NCBI GenBank assembly: GCA_945910005.1
Contig: OX246744.1
Location: 46,476,623 to 46,540,622, forward strand
Origin: Isoperla grammatica
Taxonomy: Eukaryota > Arthropoda > Insecta > Plecoptera > Perlodidae
DNA length: 64,000 nucleotides
Direction: 5' to 3'
Shown here: in pieces, positions 45,067 to 57,229 of the stretch
How positions within the stretch are numbered: position 1 is the stretch's first letter
How the letters are laid out: each line of letters starts with the position of its first letter
Notes under the pieces: model-generated
Databases searched by the model: none
Seen by the model: only the letters and a program-made list of their open reading frames with translations
Told to the model about the DNA's origin: nothing
Position numbers and translations under genes: made by a program

Positions 45067-45353
45067 TCCAACAATGTCCGTGGTGTCACGTGAAGATCAA
45101 GATCTGCAGGTGCAGCAATCGTCCAAAATGTTAACGGTGACTTTGTGACTTTGGGCCATCGTCTTTAAAAGAAACTCTATTAGCCTCCTACTCCCCTGAT
45201 CCTTTCTCTCACTCCACGGACAGTTTGTTTGCTAATAAGGCGTGTACGATCAACACGTCACCATTAATTGATACTAACGCTCTCCTGCAACCCTGATCAC
45301 ATTTCTCACCCCGGGACTTCCTTGTTCGCTCTAAAACCTTAGAAACTCAATTG
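45067..45353. other. No feature
   Basis: Unique-looking sequence bordering the satellite, no motif recognised. Confidence 0.4.
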
Positions 45354-45476
45354 ATGGTCTGTGTTCACTTCACCATGGCGGCCATCTTGGTGGGATGTTT
45401 GGCTATCTGTTGCCATGGGGAAACAGTCGAAGCCAAATATAATAGAAACAAAACACCTCATTTAGTTAAGATCAAG
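45354..45476 (+). CDS. Doubtful candidate exon with signal-like start
   Basis: ATG frame of 41 codons ending at a possible donor (AAG|gtcagt). A second ATG starts MAAILVGCLAICCHGETVEA, followed by KYNRNKTPHLVKIK. A broken copy of the same sequence, including its downstream flank, lies at 58.28 kb, so this may be repeat-borne, or one of a decayed pair of duplicated exons. No family recognised. Confidence 0.22.
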
Positions 45477-45711
45477 GTCAGTAAATCCCCTAGCGGGGGC
45501 TCGTCGAACTCCCTGAGGTTTACCGAACCTCCGCCAGGGGATCGACGGACCTTGATTTAAGATAAGGTATTTTTTTGTTTGAATTAAATTGATTTGTTTG
45601 ATAATAGTGATTTCCATCACTTTAATTTATGTCCTTAATTCTGAAAACTGCTTTAATGCAATTTCAAAATCGTAGCCGCTCATCTGGGCAATAAATTATG
45701 GCTGCTATGAG

Positions 45712-45993
45712 AGCATTTGACCAACGAAGCACTCAATAAATTCCAAGTTGTTCTGAATCGGCCTTGTTGATTCTGGCATTTGTCCGCAGGTGTTCGCACT
45801 GTCCAATCACTGATTCATATGTTTCACATTTGAAATATCGATCTTTGATTGGTTCTCGCTCACTCGTCGATGGTGTTCGGAGCCTACAGGGTTGGTTTAG
45901 TCACTTTAAATTAAAGTCCCCCACTGCAAATCAGTTTAGTTACTGAGTGGGTAGACTCTAAATGTGAATTTATTTTATTTATTTATTTATTTA
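45712..45993 (+). repeat. Repeat C, full-length copy
   Basis: From about gaccaacgaagcactcaata to aatgtgaatttatttt and an (ATTT)n tail. Keeps the 60-codon frame. Confidence 0.92.
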
Positions 45994-46166
45994 TAAGAAG
46001 ACCGCCTTAAGCAATGTACGAGAGAACGTCCGGAACCTGTTAATTTTCGTTGAAACAGCGTGCAAGAAACGAGCGGTTAAATCAGGACGTGAAGTAGACA
46101 TGAGAAAGGGGGGGGACTTCCAAATGTTGATTGCTGTGGGCGCCAGTAATTACCTCAGGGGCGCTG

Positions 46167-46169
<3 letters not shown>

Positions 46170-46251
<82 letters not shown>

Positions 46252-46252
46252 G
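46170..46252. repeat. (GA)n microsatellite ending in a G run
   Basis: About 35 GA units followed by 13 G. Confidence 0.97.
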
Positions 46253-47088
46253 GTTGCTTTCAGTGTCACGTGGTTTGCAGGTAGTATCTGACCACGTGGC
46301 ATATTCGTATTGATTGGTAGAGGTGATTGCAGAGTGACTGACGTTTATGGATTATTTTTATAATTAATTACGGTTTTGAGTGAAGATGTGGTGATGTTTA
46401 ACTTTTACAAGTTTTAGCTAGTTAGTATTTACTAGAGTGATCCAGATTAGTGGAAAATGATTTCGAACTCCAAACTAATATTATTGTAAACATTGTTCCA
46501 TTAAGTGTTTTAACTAGATTGCCAAGGTTATTTTAATTAGTTTACATAATACAATCATTAAAACACAGCTGACCTCCTACACAGTAATTCCGAATTTCAA
46601 ATATAATTGGACATAGAACAACGTAAGTCTAACTATCCTTAACTTTGTTTTAATTAGGTAACAACTAGAGTTCTAATTAAGACGAATTATGTAATCTTGT
46701 TCATAATGTTGTAATACTCGGAAGGAAACAGGGCCTAGAGTTGGGGTCTCACTTCACTAAGATAAGATGGACGTCAGGTCAGCCTTAAGATAAGTTCTAT
46801 CACTGTTGCTAGGTCCTTTCAAGGATGCTTCATTATACTTTAGCCGACACTCAATAGACGTACATGGATAAGATTCAATAAAATAAGTATCGGTTCATAC
46901 ATTGTAAAGTAGGAAACAAGTGAAATCACAAAAACCGTGGATTTTGTGAATAATATATACCGAAAATCGTTCTTTAAAGTTTAAAACTTTTAAATTAATA
47001 TTGATAACATTATCCGGTGGTCCTGAATCCTCCTCTTGTATCTAACATAATATTATTATTATTATTGATTATTTTAATTTTAAGTATT
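46253..47088. other. No gene seen
   Basis: AT-rich, no exon or repeat recognised. Confidence 0.5.
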
Positions 47089-47183
47089 TGGTGGAGGTGC
47101 CGGGTATAAATATTAACCATATTATTATTATTTTTAATTAATATTGTTATTGTTATTGTTATTGTTGTTATTGTTATTGTTTA

Positions 47184-47229
<46 letters not shown>

Positions 47230-47279
47230 TTTATTGTTATTGTTATTGTTGTTATTGTTATTGTTACTATTACTATTAC

Positions 47280-47325
<46 letters not shown>

Positions 47326-47374
47326 TTTAATATTGTTATTGTTATTGTTATTGTTGTTATTGTTATTATTGTTA

Positions 47375-47421
<47 letters not shown>

Positions 47422-47441
47422 GTTGTTACTATTACTATTAC

Positions 47442-47484
<43 letters not shown>

Positions 47485-47524
47485 TTTAATATTGTTATTG
47501 TTATTGTTATTGTTGTTATTGTTA

Positions 47525-47577
<53 letters not shown>

Positions 47578-47597
47578 ATTATTATTATTATTACTTC
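47089..47597. repeat. TTA/TTG trinucleotide tract downstream of a tRNA-Ala-like primer site
   Basis: TGGTGGAGGTGCCGGGTA at 47089-47106 resembles a primer-binding site complementary to tRNA-Ala 3' ends. From 47120 on follow mixed att, gtt and act trinucleotide repeats with an internal duplication (about 47170-47340 and 47380-47520). The poly-Asn, poly-Leu and poly-Ile frames here are compositional. Confidence 0.8.
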
Positions 47598-48013
47598 TCT
47601 TCCACTCATGCATATGAGTTTTATTGTTTAAACATTAGTTAATAGTAGTAATTACTATTGTTACTATTTGTTGTAGAATGGCGTAAACAATTGGAATGTT
47701 ATATAACGTTTTGTTTTAAGAATGAGTCGTAGGCCATGTCTTATAATCTCCTAATAAGAAAGTTATTTGTAGCAATTAAGCTATTTGGAGGATTTCAAGG
47801 GTTTTGATTGGTGGTTGCCATGGAGACAACAAGCTATTCGACGAATAAGTAGTTATTGGGACATTGTAAGATTGGATCTTAGCATTATCAACTATTAGGA
47901 CCTCCCTGTGCTGTATATACTGAAGAGGACTTCATTCCAGTCCATATCCTTTGATAATAATCTCAGCTTAACGTGTTGTCTCCTCTAAACACAATAACAC
48001 GCGTTATTATCTC
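47598..48013. other. No gene; possible LTR-element remnant
   Basis: Contains gtgttgtctcctctaaacac at 47973-47992, which matches, inverted, the leader after the primer-site-like motif at 62.8 kb. Otherwise unclassified. Confidence 0.4.
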
Positions 48014-48110
48014 TACCCGGCGCCTCCACCAACTACCGTTATGTGAGACTCTTAACCGTATGTTAAACCTTAACGGCAATTGGTAGCTCGCAGTGTTAAA
48101 CAACGCAAAT
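48014..48110 (-). mobile_element. LTR-retroelement remnant (LTR end and primer site)
   Basis: On the - strand: cgttaaggtttaacatacgg, ttaagagtctcacataacgg, then TGGTGGAGGCGCCGGGTA. Closely similar to 62770-62837. No coding region of such an element is in the window. Confidence 0.55.
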
Positions 48111-51053
48111 TTAACAGTATTTTAGTGATATCTTTATAACGCTTCGAGATATTGACGATTTGATTCTTACCCTAGATTTGATTTTGAAACAGCTAAACAA
48201 AGAATGTAAAAGTGTTGGAACATTGAAATTGATGCAAATGTATGTACTTAATTTAATTATTTATAATAAATGAATTACTGACATAACAGTTAACAATTAT
48301 ATTAATATTTGAAAGAATATAAGTTCATTGTTCAGTTGGTTTAAAATCAAAACTCAGAAAAGAAGCCCTTTTACTTGTTTCAGTAGAAAATTAATAACAA
48401 CCATACTGATCACAATATTGTGTACATTTATCATTCAGTCTTAGCGCTTACAAAACCACAGTGCTAAATACTCAAAAGACTCAGATTTTCGATTTTGTGT
48501 AGCATTCTTGAGATATAATTAACGGTTTTCATGTACGGGTGTATCTCTCCTTCCCCGTATTCAAAATACCGCGAGTAGTTATGGCGCCAAGACCTAAAAC
48601 AGAAGCCACCCCAGCTGTCACTCTCGCGTGACGTCAGCGCCGCTAATTGGCGGGCGGGATAATCTCGAACTAGTCACCGCGTTTATACACTTAATTAGGC
48701 CGGCGTGACGGAGCTTAAGAGTTATAATTACACTACGCTAAGTCAAGCGGCTGCCGCGTAACTCGAGCTCTTACTTCAAGCTTATTACTTCAAGTTGTTC
48801 CTTCATATCCTTGAGTGAATGTCAGAGATGTTATATAAGACTTATATTCAAATTAACAATATTACAAACTGTGTCTGTTAATTGAGCGATATTTCCCCCG
48901 TGAGCTTCCACCAAAGATTACAAACTAGGATAATCTTTGCTTCCACTAGTAAACTTACTTCCCTTCGATTGCGTCTTATCTCCTCCCCCCCCCCCCCCCT
49001 CCCCCCCCCCTCATCAACGAACACAAATCAACTCATTGAAGTAGGTGAAACGGTAAAATGGGACGAATGAATGTTGAATACATACAAGAAGGAAAAGAAG
49101 AAAAAGAAGAAGAAGAAGAAGAATATTAATATGGGCCTATAGTTTCCCATAAGCTGTGCAACATTGACTTTAGTTTTATTGTTGTTTTTTTTTATGACAA
49201 GATATCACCTCAAAACTCGTTTGAGACCCGGTTTTTCAATCGATCATTAACGGGGCCGCTTAGCTGACGGTCCGTTATTTGCATATAGGATTAGGTTCCA
49301 CGTTTCTTTTTCGCGTTTGGAAATTAAAATAATGTATATAATACAATTGTATTTGTAAACAGCTTCATAATAGTCAGAGATACACCGAGGCTGTGAACAT
49401 GCTATGACATTTTTCATGTGTCGCGGCGCGGCTCGCGCTATGTACCAACGCTCTACTGTCAACACTTTGACGCGCGTAAAGCAGCTAACGCGTCGCTCCC
49501 AACGCGCTACTGTATAACGGCAGCTTTGTGCATGACCGAACGTGTTTGCCCGCGGTGCAACTGCCTCCGGGGGGGGGGGGGGGGGGGGGGGGACTCACAG
49601 CTACATCGCCCATCTCGTTGCGAGTACAAAACTAAACGATACGAGTGGACAAAACTAGGGTGGATTTGTGGAGGGTTGCATTCAGCATTCACTCAGTAGG
49701 GCTTAGCGAACCACATTGATTTATGATGTGGGTGTGGTGCAGACGTATACTCATTTTAATGTTGAGCAGCGTTGTTTTCAATATGTATTAGTATTTTGAA
49801 TTTGTAAATATATTATCATAACATTAAAATTTGTTACCTGCATATCGTAAATACCACCCCGCTACAACCCCTACTCTTTGCCCCCGTGTAAACGCAATCA
49901 ATCTCTACCCTAACTGCCTTGTTAGTCTCTTCCAGTTCTCCCAACAAGGGATCAGGTTCGTGACCCTTCACCTCGGGTCAGTCATATTCATGTTACCCCC
50001 TGACCATACATGGACACTGATGTTTTGCTACCCCACCAGAGAGTTTCCAGTAGACAAAATAATAATTAAATATACAAAACATAAAACAATTTTCCACAAT
50101 TATGATATGTAAACATCAAAAGTGGAAAGAAGACAGAAATGAAATTAATTCCAGGTTTAACAAGTCTGAAATGAGAAATTTTGAGCCCCCACACAAAGCG
50201 GACAGTTTCTGCTAAAAATACCCTTCACTGTCAGTGTTTTCTCGTTATACCAACTGGCTGGACAATTAATTAATCCCATATGATTTAAATCTCTGACAAA
50301 ACGTTGTCCGGATTTGAATGTCGCAGTTTCTACTTCACCTGGGTCCTAAAGTCAAATAACTTCATGTAGAAGGCGCGGTTACACGCAAGGGGGAAGAGGG
50401 GGAACATGCCCCTCCCCCCCCCCCCCCCCCACGGCCAGTAGACACACACATACATCATATTAAACCCAACCAAATACCTCCAACCTTATTATTATTTCAT
50501 TATCAATGCTTATGCCTATTATAAGGGTTATAAAAAAAGTGTTTTAAAATTACTTTTAGTATTGTATGAGCCCTCCTTCTACTAACGCAAGTTGTTCCAG
50601 GGTAATTGAACAATCTTTCTATTTAATATGCCTATGTGTTTTAAGTGCGTGTGCACGGCGCAAAGGTATCAAAAGAATATTATTTCTCAGAGACCGTTTT
50701 CAGCAAACGTCTCAAAACGACATTTCTAGGTAGGCCTAAATCGGAACAGATATTTAATGAAATACGAAATTATCAGTGACCGCAAGTAAGTCTTAATATC
50801 GTGATTGCAAGTTGCAACCAAAGAAATTTCAACAAATTCCCACTAGAATCCGGATTGCGACATTACGATTTATTTGTGTCGGCATCGCGATCATACTCGG
50901 GATCGGGATCGCAATCGTATTTTTCCCCAATATATCCTTATGACATTACGATTTAGTGGTAAAACTTGCCATTAGAATTTCAAGTATGTTAACTCTTTCA
51001 CGATTGCGATTCCGAAGCCGACAATTGGTGGGGGACATAGGGACATTCAGATT
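48111..51053. other. No gene seen; homopolymer-rich
   Basis: C runs at 48975-49010 and 50414-50430, a 24-base G run at 49569-49592, and an aag microsatellite near 49090-49120. At 50830-51010 there are several catcgcgat/cgggatcg-type words. No convincing exon on either strand. Confidence 0.5.
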
Positions 51054-51065
51054 TATTTACACGCT

Positions 51066-53627
51066 TATTTATTTATTTATCGTATGGAAGCAACAGCTAA
51101 GATTCAACAAAGTACAATATACATATAAAGTTATCATAAATATAAATCATAAACATAAATCTAAGCCGGCCAACCAGGCCAGCGCGTCAGGTGTCGCTCT
51201 GTGGATCTCAGACCAATCCCCCTGGAAAGAGCGCAGGCGGCAATCCCTCACAATGTGGTTGATGGTCTGGCGAGGTTCGCCACAGTCACAGGCGCTGGAT
51301 GGGATCGCGCCCCATTTGAACAGGGAGTCTGCGCACCGGCCATGATTGGTTCTGATGCGGTTTAGTCTGGTCCACAGGTGTCTAGGAAGATCAAAGCCTG
51401 GAACGGGAGTCGTTGGGTCTACAATTGGCGAGTTTGGTGCAAATTCCGACCACATTCTTTTCCACTCCATAGCACTGTCAAAGTTAGATTCTTGAAGTTT
51501 GGCAGCTTGTCTCAAAGATGGATTCCGCGACTTCAAGCGACCGCGGTACATTATGGCAGCATCTTCATGAATAGGCAAATTGTGTTTTTTGCATATTTTG
51601 TCGTATTCTCTGAGCAGCGCTTTTGAGCGCCTTAATGATGGTGGGGTGATATTGCTCAGGACAGGTAGCCATTGGGTCGGCGTTGATCTGAGTGTTCCGG
51701 AAATCGTCCGCATTGTAATATTGAGCTGGGTATCTATAATCCGAGTATGCGTGCTTTCCAGCCAGACCGGTGCACAGTACTCTGCTGACGAGTACACCAG
51801 GCCAAGGGCAGCAGTGCGCAATGTAGCAGGCGAGGCTCCCCATGTAGTCGAAGCAAGTTTGTGAAGTAGGTTATTTCTTGTTTTAAGCTTGGCTGCGCAG
51901 TTATGCAGATGCTGTTTAAACGTGAGAGATCTGTCCAGCGTTATTCCGAGATACTTTGGATGAAAGTTATGTTGCAGTACAGCACCATTGAAAACTACTT
52001 GAAGCGGGACGTGGGCTATTTTGTTGTTCAGATGAAACCATGCTGACTCCGTCTTACTGAGGCTGGGAGTGAGTCTCCAATTTTTGAAGTAAGCACTCAG
52101 GCCTTCAAGGTCTTGTGTAAGAACTTCTTCAGCAACGTGCATGTCCTTGTGCTGGAAGGTCAAGGCTAGGTCGTCTGCATACTGGAACTTTCTAGACTTT
52201 GTCTCCGGCATGTCGTGTATATAGAGGTTGAACATCAACGGGGCGAGAACGGATCCTTGTGGTAACCCGTTATTGAGTTGTCTCTGCTTACTTTTAGCCT
52301 CGTCCATGAAGACTTCAAAGGTGCGATTACTCAGCATATTATTGATGAGTCTGCTTATTCTTTTGCAGGGCACAACTTTGAGGAGTTTGTAGATTAGGCC
52401 CGTGCGCCACACTGTATCGTACGCCGCAGTTAGGTCCACAAATACTGCAGCTGTTTTAAGCTTTTTCTCAAAACCAGCTTCAATGTGTGTTGTTAAGGAC
52501 ATGACTTGGTCTGTGCAGCTGCGTCCTTGGCGAAATCCGGCCTGCTCTACGGGGATGACTTCATTTACTGCATGCTCAATTCTGTTATAGATAAGCCGTT
52601 CCAGAACCTTGTAGCAACTGCTCAAGAGTGCAATTGGGCGATAGCTTTCCGCTATGTCAGCTGGTTTGCCAGGCTTGAGAATTGCTAGGATCTTCGATTT
52701 CCTGAATTCCCTGGGGTAACTTCCAGATATCAAAATGTCGCTGTAAAACTTACAGAGCCACCTTTTGGTGTTCTTCCCACAGGCCTTCAGGAATTCGGGG
52801 TGGATTCCATCAGGGCCGGCTGCCTTCCCAGCTTTAGTTCTTGATATGGCTGCTTCTAGCTCAAGCATTGTAAAATCTTTGCTAAATTCTGATGAGTCAG
52901 GAGTGGTGGATCTTAAGTCTTTGAGTGATCTTCTTATCGTCCTCGTGAATTCCTTGTCGGCCTTAGCCTTGGAGGTTTCAACTATCCGGCGCGCTACCGC
53001 CTCTGGGTTGATTTTGGGCAGATGTGATGTAGTCACATTAGCGCCACCAAGTTTACGTAGGAGGCTCCAAGCTTTCCTACTTGAATGGGTGAAATCTAAG
53101 TTGTTGGTCGTGTTTTTCCATTTGTCTCGGCGTGCCGTGTCCAGCGAATATAAAAGGTCCTCAGCTATTTCTGGGTCTCCAGACTGCAGGAATTCTTGGT
53201 ATAGCCTGTCGCTCTCTTCACTCCACCCCGGAATGTATTCCTTACGGTAACCACGCGGGATGTGTCTCTTGGCAGTTGAGATGACGGCTCCAACAAATCT
53301 CGAGTAGTTCTGGGCAGATGGAGGGATCCAGCGGACGTTAAAGTCTAACTCTTTGGAGAATGAACCCCAGGCAGCTTTGTTGAAATTCCATCTAGGCCGC
53401 TGGACAGAGTTTATCAGCGGGATTTTTATACCACTTTCTATCATAACGGGCCGGTGTTGGCTCCGGGGGAAGCTTTTGAGAACTCTTCTGGACACGTGCA
53501 TATTATGTCGCTCGGTGTCACTGGTAGTTACAAAGCATAAATCAGGGTTGTAATCTCTCTGCCATCGTCCAGAGTGAAAGGTACCTTTATCTTTTGCGTC
53601 AAATATCAGAACCATGTGGTATATATA
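51066..53627 (-). mobile_element. LINE with 12-bp target-site duplication, 5'-truncated (2,562 bp)
   Basis: Flanked by tatttacacgct at 51054-51065 and 53628-53639. On the - strand it ends in an (AAAT)n tail (gataaataaataaata) beside the left copy. Starts 12 bp before the ATG of its ORF, inside the endonuclease domain. Unbroken coding frame and exact duplication point to recent insertion. Confidence 0.93.
51147..53615 (-). CDS. LINE endonuclease-RT protein, lacking most of the endonuclease
   Basis: 822 codons, no stop or frameshift. Order: the end of an AP-like endonuclease (PDLCFVT at about 24-30, SQHRPV at 52-57), a linker, the RT with AGPDGIHPEF (about 266-275), YRPIALLS (about 325-332), FRQGRSCTDQ (361-370), FVDLTAAYD (392-400), NNGLPQGSVLAPL (about 448-460) and QYADD (478-482), then the thumb and a C-terminal CxC...H...C cluster (about 780-800) common in this LINE group. 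It resembles jockey-superfamily elements. The true N-terminus (and any ORF1) is lost, so it would not act alone. Confidence 0.92.
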   Translation of the reverse strand: MVLIFDAKDKGTFHSGRWQRDYNPDLCFVTTSDTERHNMHVSRRVLKSFPRSQHRPVMIESGIKIPLINSVQRPRWNFNKAAWGSFSKELDFNVRWIPPSAQNYSRFVGAVISTAKRHIPRGYRKEYIPGWSEESDRLYQEFLQSGDPEIAEDLLYSLDTARRDKWKNTTNNLDFTHSSRKAWSLLRKLGGANVTTSHLPKINPEAVARRIVETSKAKADKEFTRTIRRSLKDLRSTTPDSSEFSKDFTMLELEAAISRTKAGKAAGPDGIHPEFLKACGKNTKRWLCKFYSDILISGSYPREFRKSKILAILKPGKPADIAESYRPIALLSSCYKVLERLIYNRIEHAVNEVIPVEQAGFRQGRSCTDQVMSLTTHIEAGFEKKLKTAAVFVDLTAAYDTVWRTGLIYKLLKVVPCKRISRLINNMLSNRTFEVFMDEAKSKQRQLNNGLPQGSVLAPLMFNLYIHDMPETKSRKFQYADDLALTFQHKDMHVAEEVLTQDLEGLSAYFKNWRLTPSLSKTESAWFHLNNKIAHVPLQVVFNGAVLQHNFHPKYLGITLDRSLTFKQHLHNCAAKLKTRNNLLHKLASTTWGASPATLRTAALGLVYSSAEYCAPVWLESTHTRIIDTQLNITMRTISGTLRSTPTQWLPVLSNITPPSLRRSKALLREYDKICKKHNLPIHEDAAIMYRGRLKSRNPSLRQAAKLQESNFDSAMEWKRMWSEFAPNSPIVDPTTPVPGFDLPRHLWTRLNRIRTNHGRCADSLFKWGAIPSSACDCGEPRQTINHIVRDCRLRSFQGDWSEIHRATPDALAWLAGLDLCL

Positions 53628-53639
53628 TATTTACACGCT

Positions 53640-54382
53640 AACTTAAAAGATCGACCAACCCTGACCAACCCCCGAGTTTAATCGATTAAAATTGCTATAA
53701 AACATTTTAAAAATTGTCAACAAGTAAATGAAAATATCAAGCAGAACTATACTCAATCAGAGGGGAGTAAGGGAGTATTGCAGAGGGAAGGGTTAAAGCA
53801 TCACTAGACGGTTCTGTAGAACGCAAGAGCAGTCTTCTGTCTTATTGTTAGTTCCTCCCTCCTCCTTCAAGCTAGACACAGTAACCGGATTCAGCCTAAA
53901 AGCTTTGCCCTGATATTTGATTACCCAGCATCTCCCGCCAACAAAAACACAGATTCGGCGTCGCAGCCCCCATAAAACTCACCCCTAAGTGTTCGCAAGG
54001 CAAATCTTGTCGTCGCAATAACCGAAACACTTTGCGTCGGGCGAGGCACATTAGGGTAATGGCGTTCAACAGGTGAGACGGCGCTGTAGGGGGTGGGGGG
54101 GTAGCTTCGCTCGGCGGCCCCCTCCCCTCAACCCTCTACAGCGAGCCCCGTCGTAACTAGAAGCATTCGATCTCAGATGCCCCTCTCATGCACACTTATT
54201 CCACGAACATCAACAGATTCTTGCATGACGTTCTTTCACACATTCGTAAATTTAGTCTTTCGACAATTGCCACGTTGCTAACGCCCACTATTCCAGGTAA
54301 CCAACCGAAATCTGTGCCACTCACTTTGTGTTCTACATGGTTACTGATAGTTATTTCTCATCAAATTGTGTTGCCTACTGAT
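53640..54382. other. No gene seen
   Basis: GC content rises around 53940-54150, with ggggggtagcttcgctcggc-type words. The 29-bp word shared with 23.56 kb lies at about 54338-54366, next to repeat C. Confidence 0.45.
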
Positions 54383-54575
54383 TTAAATAAAATAAAAATA
54401 AATTCACATTTAGAGTCTAGCCACTCAGTAACTAAACTGATTTGCAGTGGGGGACTTGAATTTAAAGCGTCTAAACCAACCCTGTAGGCTTCGAACACCA
54501 TCGACGAGTGAGCGATAACCAATTTCAAAGATCGATATTTCAAATGTGAAACATATGAATCAGTGATTGGACAGT
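54383..54575 (-). repeat. Repeat C, 5'-truncated copy
   Basis: Matches the family from ccaatcactgattcatatg to the ATTT tail on the - strand. Confidence 0.9.
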
Positions 54576-55270
54576 GGAGACTGACCCTTCATTTAGTTAT
54601 ATCTGCAAGTGTACAGGGCAAGGAAGATATGCACACCGGCCAAGGGTGGAGTGAGAGTTTCAACGAGATAAGACAAGAAGACGTTATATATACATGGGTC
54701 AAGAAAATACTCAACAAACATCCTCAATTAACATGAGAGTTGCCCGAGTTAGTGGAAACTCCGAGTAGTCAGGAAAAGTGGGGCAAAGTGGGGCAAAGTG
54801 ACATAATTCTTTACAGTGTTGCCGATAACTTGGAAAGAACGCTCATACGTAAAGGAATAAACCCACTCACTTAAAAGTTGCAACACGAGTCATTATCCAC
54901 CCGATTAGCGCGTTAACGGCTCGTTATAAGACGCGTTAACTCCAAGTTGCCAACCGAGCCCAAGTTTAACGGGCAGGGCTGCCAACCTGGCCGCTATGTG
55001 GGTCAGATTCACTCGGCTAAATGGATCGAGCGGACGGAGTTTCAATAGAGTTCAATTCTATGTAGAGCGAGACAACTTTTACCATAATTCAGTTCAATAT
55101 CTGAATGCTCCATCCAGAACACAATCGAAATTACCGCCATAAATCCACCGTTAGTTGTCCGTGTGAGGATGGCTTTGTCGTTTAGAATGATTTGCTGTGA
55201 CCGGTTCCTGGTTTTTATGTTGATCTCACTTAGTTCTCAACTCTCACAAGACACTCGATCCATTCAAATG
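54576..55270. other. No gene seen
   Basis: A short gtggggcaaa duplication near 54778-54800. Nothing else. Confidence 0.45.
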
Positions 55271-55500
55271 AACCGATAGGGATGGCTCAGTGCGAGGATC
55301 TAATTCGGGAGGTCGCCGGTTCGACCGGTAGTCCTGACTGAAGGTTTTTCACGAGGTTTTACTCAGTCACAAGGCGAGTGCTGGGACTGAGTCATACTAA
55401 CAGCCCTCGGACATTCCGTACCAGCTATTTTCCAAATATCACAAACCTAGATAGGGACATGATTTAACCCTAGGTAGGTTTCCTACAAAAATTGTTATCA
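55271..55500 (+). repeat. SINE-A copy with deletions in the tRNA-like head
   Basis: aaccgatagggatggctcag, aattcgggaggtcgccggtt, cctgactgaaggtttttcac; lacks part of the anticodon-arm region. Confidence 0.88.
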
Positions 55501-56082
55501 TAAAATTATCCTTGTTGTCAGAAAGAAGCTTAGCTCCAAACACAATAGAGAAGCTTACTGTGATGTTTGTTATTCGAATAGCTTAGAGTGAAAACTGTAG
55601 GAACAGAAAAATATTTCATTTCTGTGACTTCCACTGGCAAATTTAGTTATTTTTACAGGACTTTGTCGTCACAGGCAGTTTGAAAATAAAATCGAAAACT
55701 TTGAAACTTACTATAAAATATAAATATTTAGTTTTAAATTGCGTTTCTTGTGTTTTTGTGTGAAGATTTATTCCACACACAAACGTATTGGAAACTCAGT
55801 CGCCTTTCTATTGGTCAGATAATAAGATAGCATAAAGCTACGCACAACAATAAGAACAAGAATGGACACTGAATAATGATCTGAAAGAAAACAAATGAAA
55901 AGAAGAACAAATACTGACGGGTGACTCTAAAGTAGAAGAACAAAATAGAGGTTCGTAAGTGAAAGAAGACCGGGACAGGTTATACAAAACAAAATTATAA
56001 TTGAAAGGATGATGTTATAAGGCTCTCACACCAAGAAGTAAGATAGTGTCAGGGGAGTCAGGACCGCCCACAATTAGTTTCC
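55501..56082. other. No gene seen
   Basis: AT-rich, no repeat or exon recognised. Confidence 0.5.
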
Positions 56083-56262
56083 AACTTAACAAGTGCGCAT
56101 CACTAACGTTTTTCCCGATTATCTAGTACAATTTGGTTGCGTTAAGTTTTTTGACGGAAACCTGCTTGCACGTTTTCTTGTGTGTTACCGTCGAAAAACT
56201 TACCGCAACCAAATTGTACTAGATAATCGGGGAAAACGTTAGTGATTCGTGTTTGTTAAGTT
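56083..56262. mobile_element. Foldback element with about 75-bp arms and a 30-bp loop
   Basis: Arm aacttaacaa, gcatcactaacg, cccgattatctagtacaatt, tggttgcg is mirrored at 56186-56262 with only a few mismatches and small indels. Such a transcript would fold into a long hairpin. No target duplication identified. Confidence 0.85.
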
Positions 56263-57229
56263 GAGAACGAAAAAGTAACTATTTGAGTTCTTTGGGTACC
56301 GCGACTTTATAAGGGAGAAAAAGTGAAAGACAGAAGTAGAAAATAGCTCTGCATAGGATTGTTAAAACCTTTTCTCTCTCTGCGAGAAAAAGAGAGAAAA
56401 AGAGATAAAACATTATTTCAGTGTGAAGCCCTATTTAACGCGTGAAAACCTTCCTTGTTTTCTTTCAGCTAAAAAAAAAAACTTTGAATTCCTGTGATAA
56501 AACCAGTTTCACGCGAAAAATGAGATATTATTCATGAATAAAATTAAAATGCACCACTAAGATAAACAACTATTTCGTAAAGTTTTGTAATAATTCATTT
56601 CAACCCTTTGTTTTCCTTGAAACGTTTTCCTTAGACCCTATCTACGGCCGCAAAGAACGCATTACATAGAATGCGAACCCCACTGCTATGTTTTCAACCC
56701 CCTAAGTAAAACATAACTCGGCTTTTCCCATCTGGCCTGGGATATGTTGAGGTTATGCAAAGCAAAGCAAAACAACCCGCGAAGCCGAATCTGTTTTGTC
56801 AGGTACTCCGGTTAATAAACTAAAAAAAAAACACGTAATGTTATTGGGTTTCGCATCTACAACCGCTGTTAATGCAAATTATTATACTCATAACAAGCAA
56901 GAATAGTATATTTGAACCGTGAAATATTTGATCTAACCCATAATAACACAGTAATTATGAATGGAGTATAATTTTAAATGAGTCAAAATATTTTTTATAA
57001 TTTTCTGGCTTGAACCTTATGAATATGAAACACATTACAACCATAGACGCCTCAATTTTCGATAATGCTTACGTTTTGTATCTGTATTCTAACATAATAT
57101 AGAGAAGGATCCTTCTTTGTATATTGTATTGCAGTGTATATGGAGGTATTTGTTTTACTGGTACAAATACTAACTCGGTCTAATCATACGGGGAAGGAGT
57201 ATAGCAGAAATATATTTAAGATGATTATG
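56263..57229. other. No gene seen
   Basis: AT-rich; a short gagaaaaagagagaaaaag run at about 56383. Confidence 0.5.

Noticed and set aside
45764..45946. 60-codon frame of repeat C as a real gene
   Set aside because: Present in most copies of a dispersed, truncating repeat; start codons are often non-ATG and no domain is recognisable. Kept only as a question under repeat C.
46100..46313. RE-repeat protein
   Set aside because: Translation of the (GA)n microsatellite.
47134..47617. Poly-Asn, poly-Leu and poly-Ile proteins
   Set aside because: Products of the trinucleotide tract in different frames.
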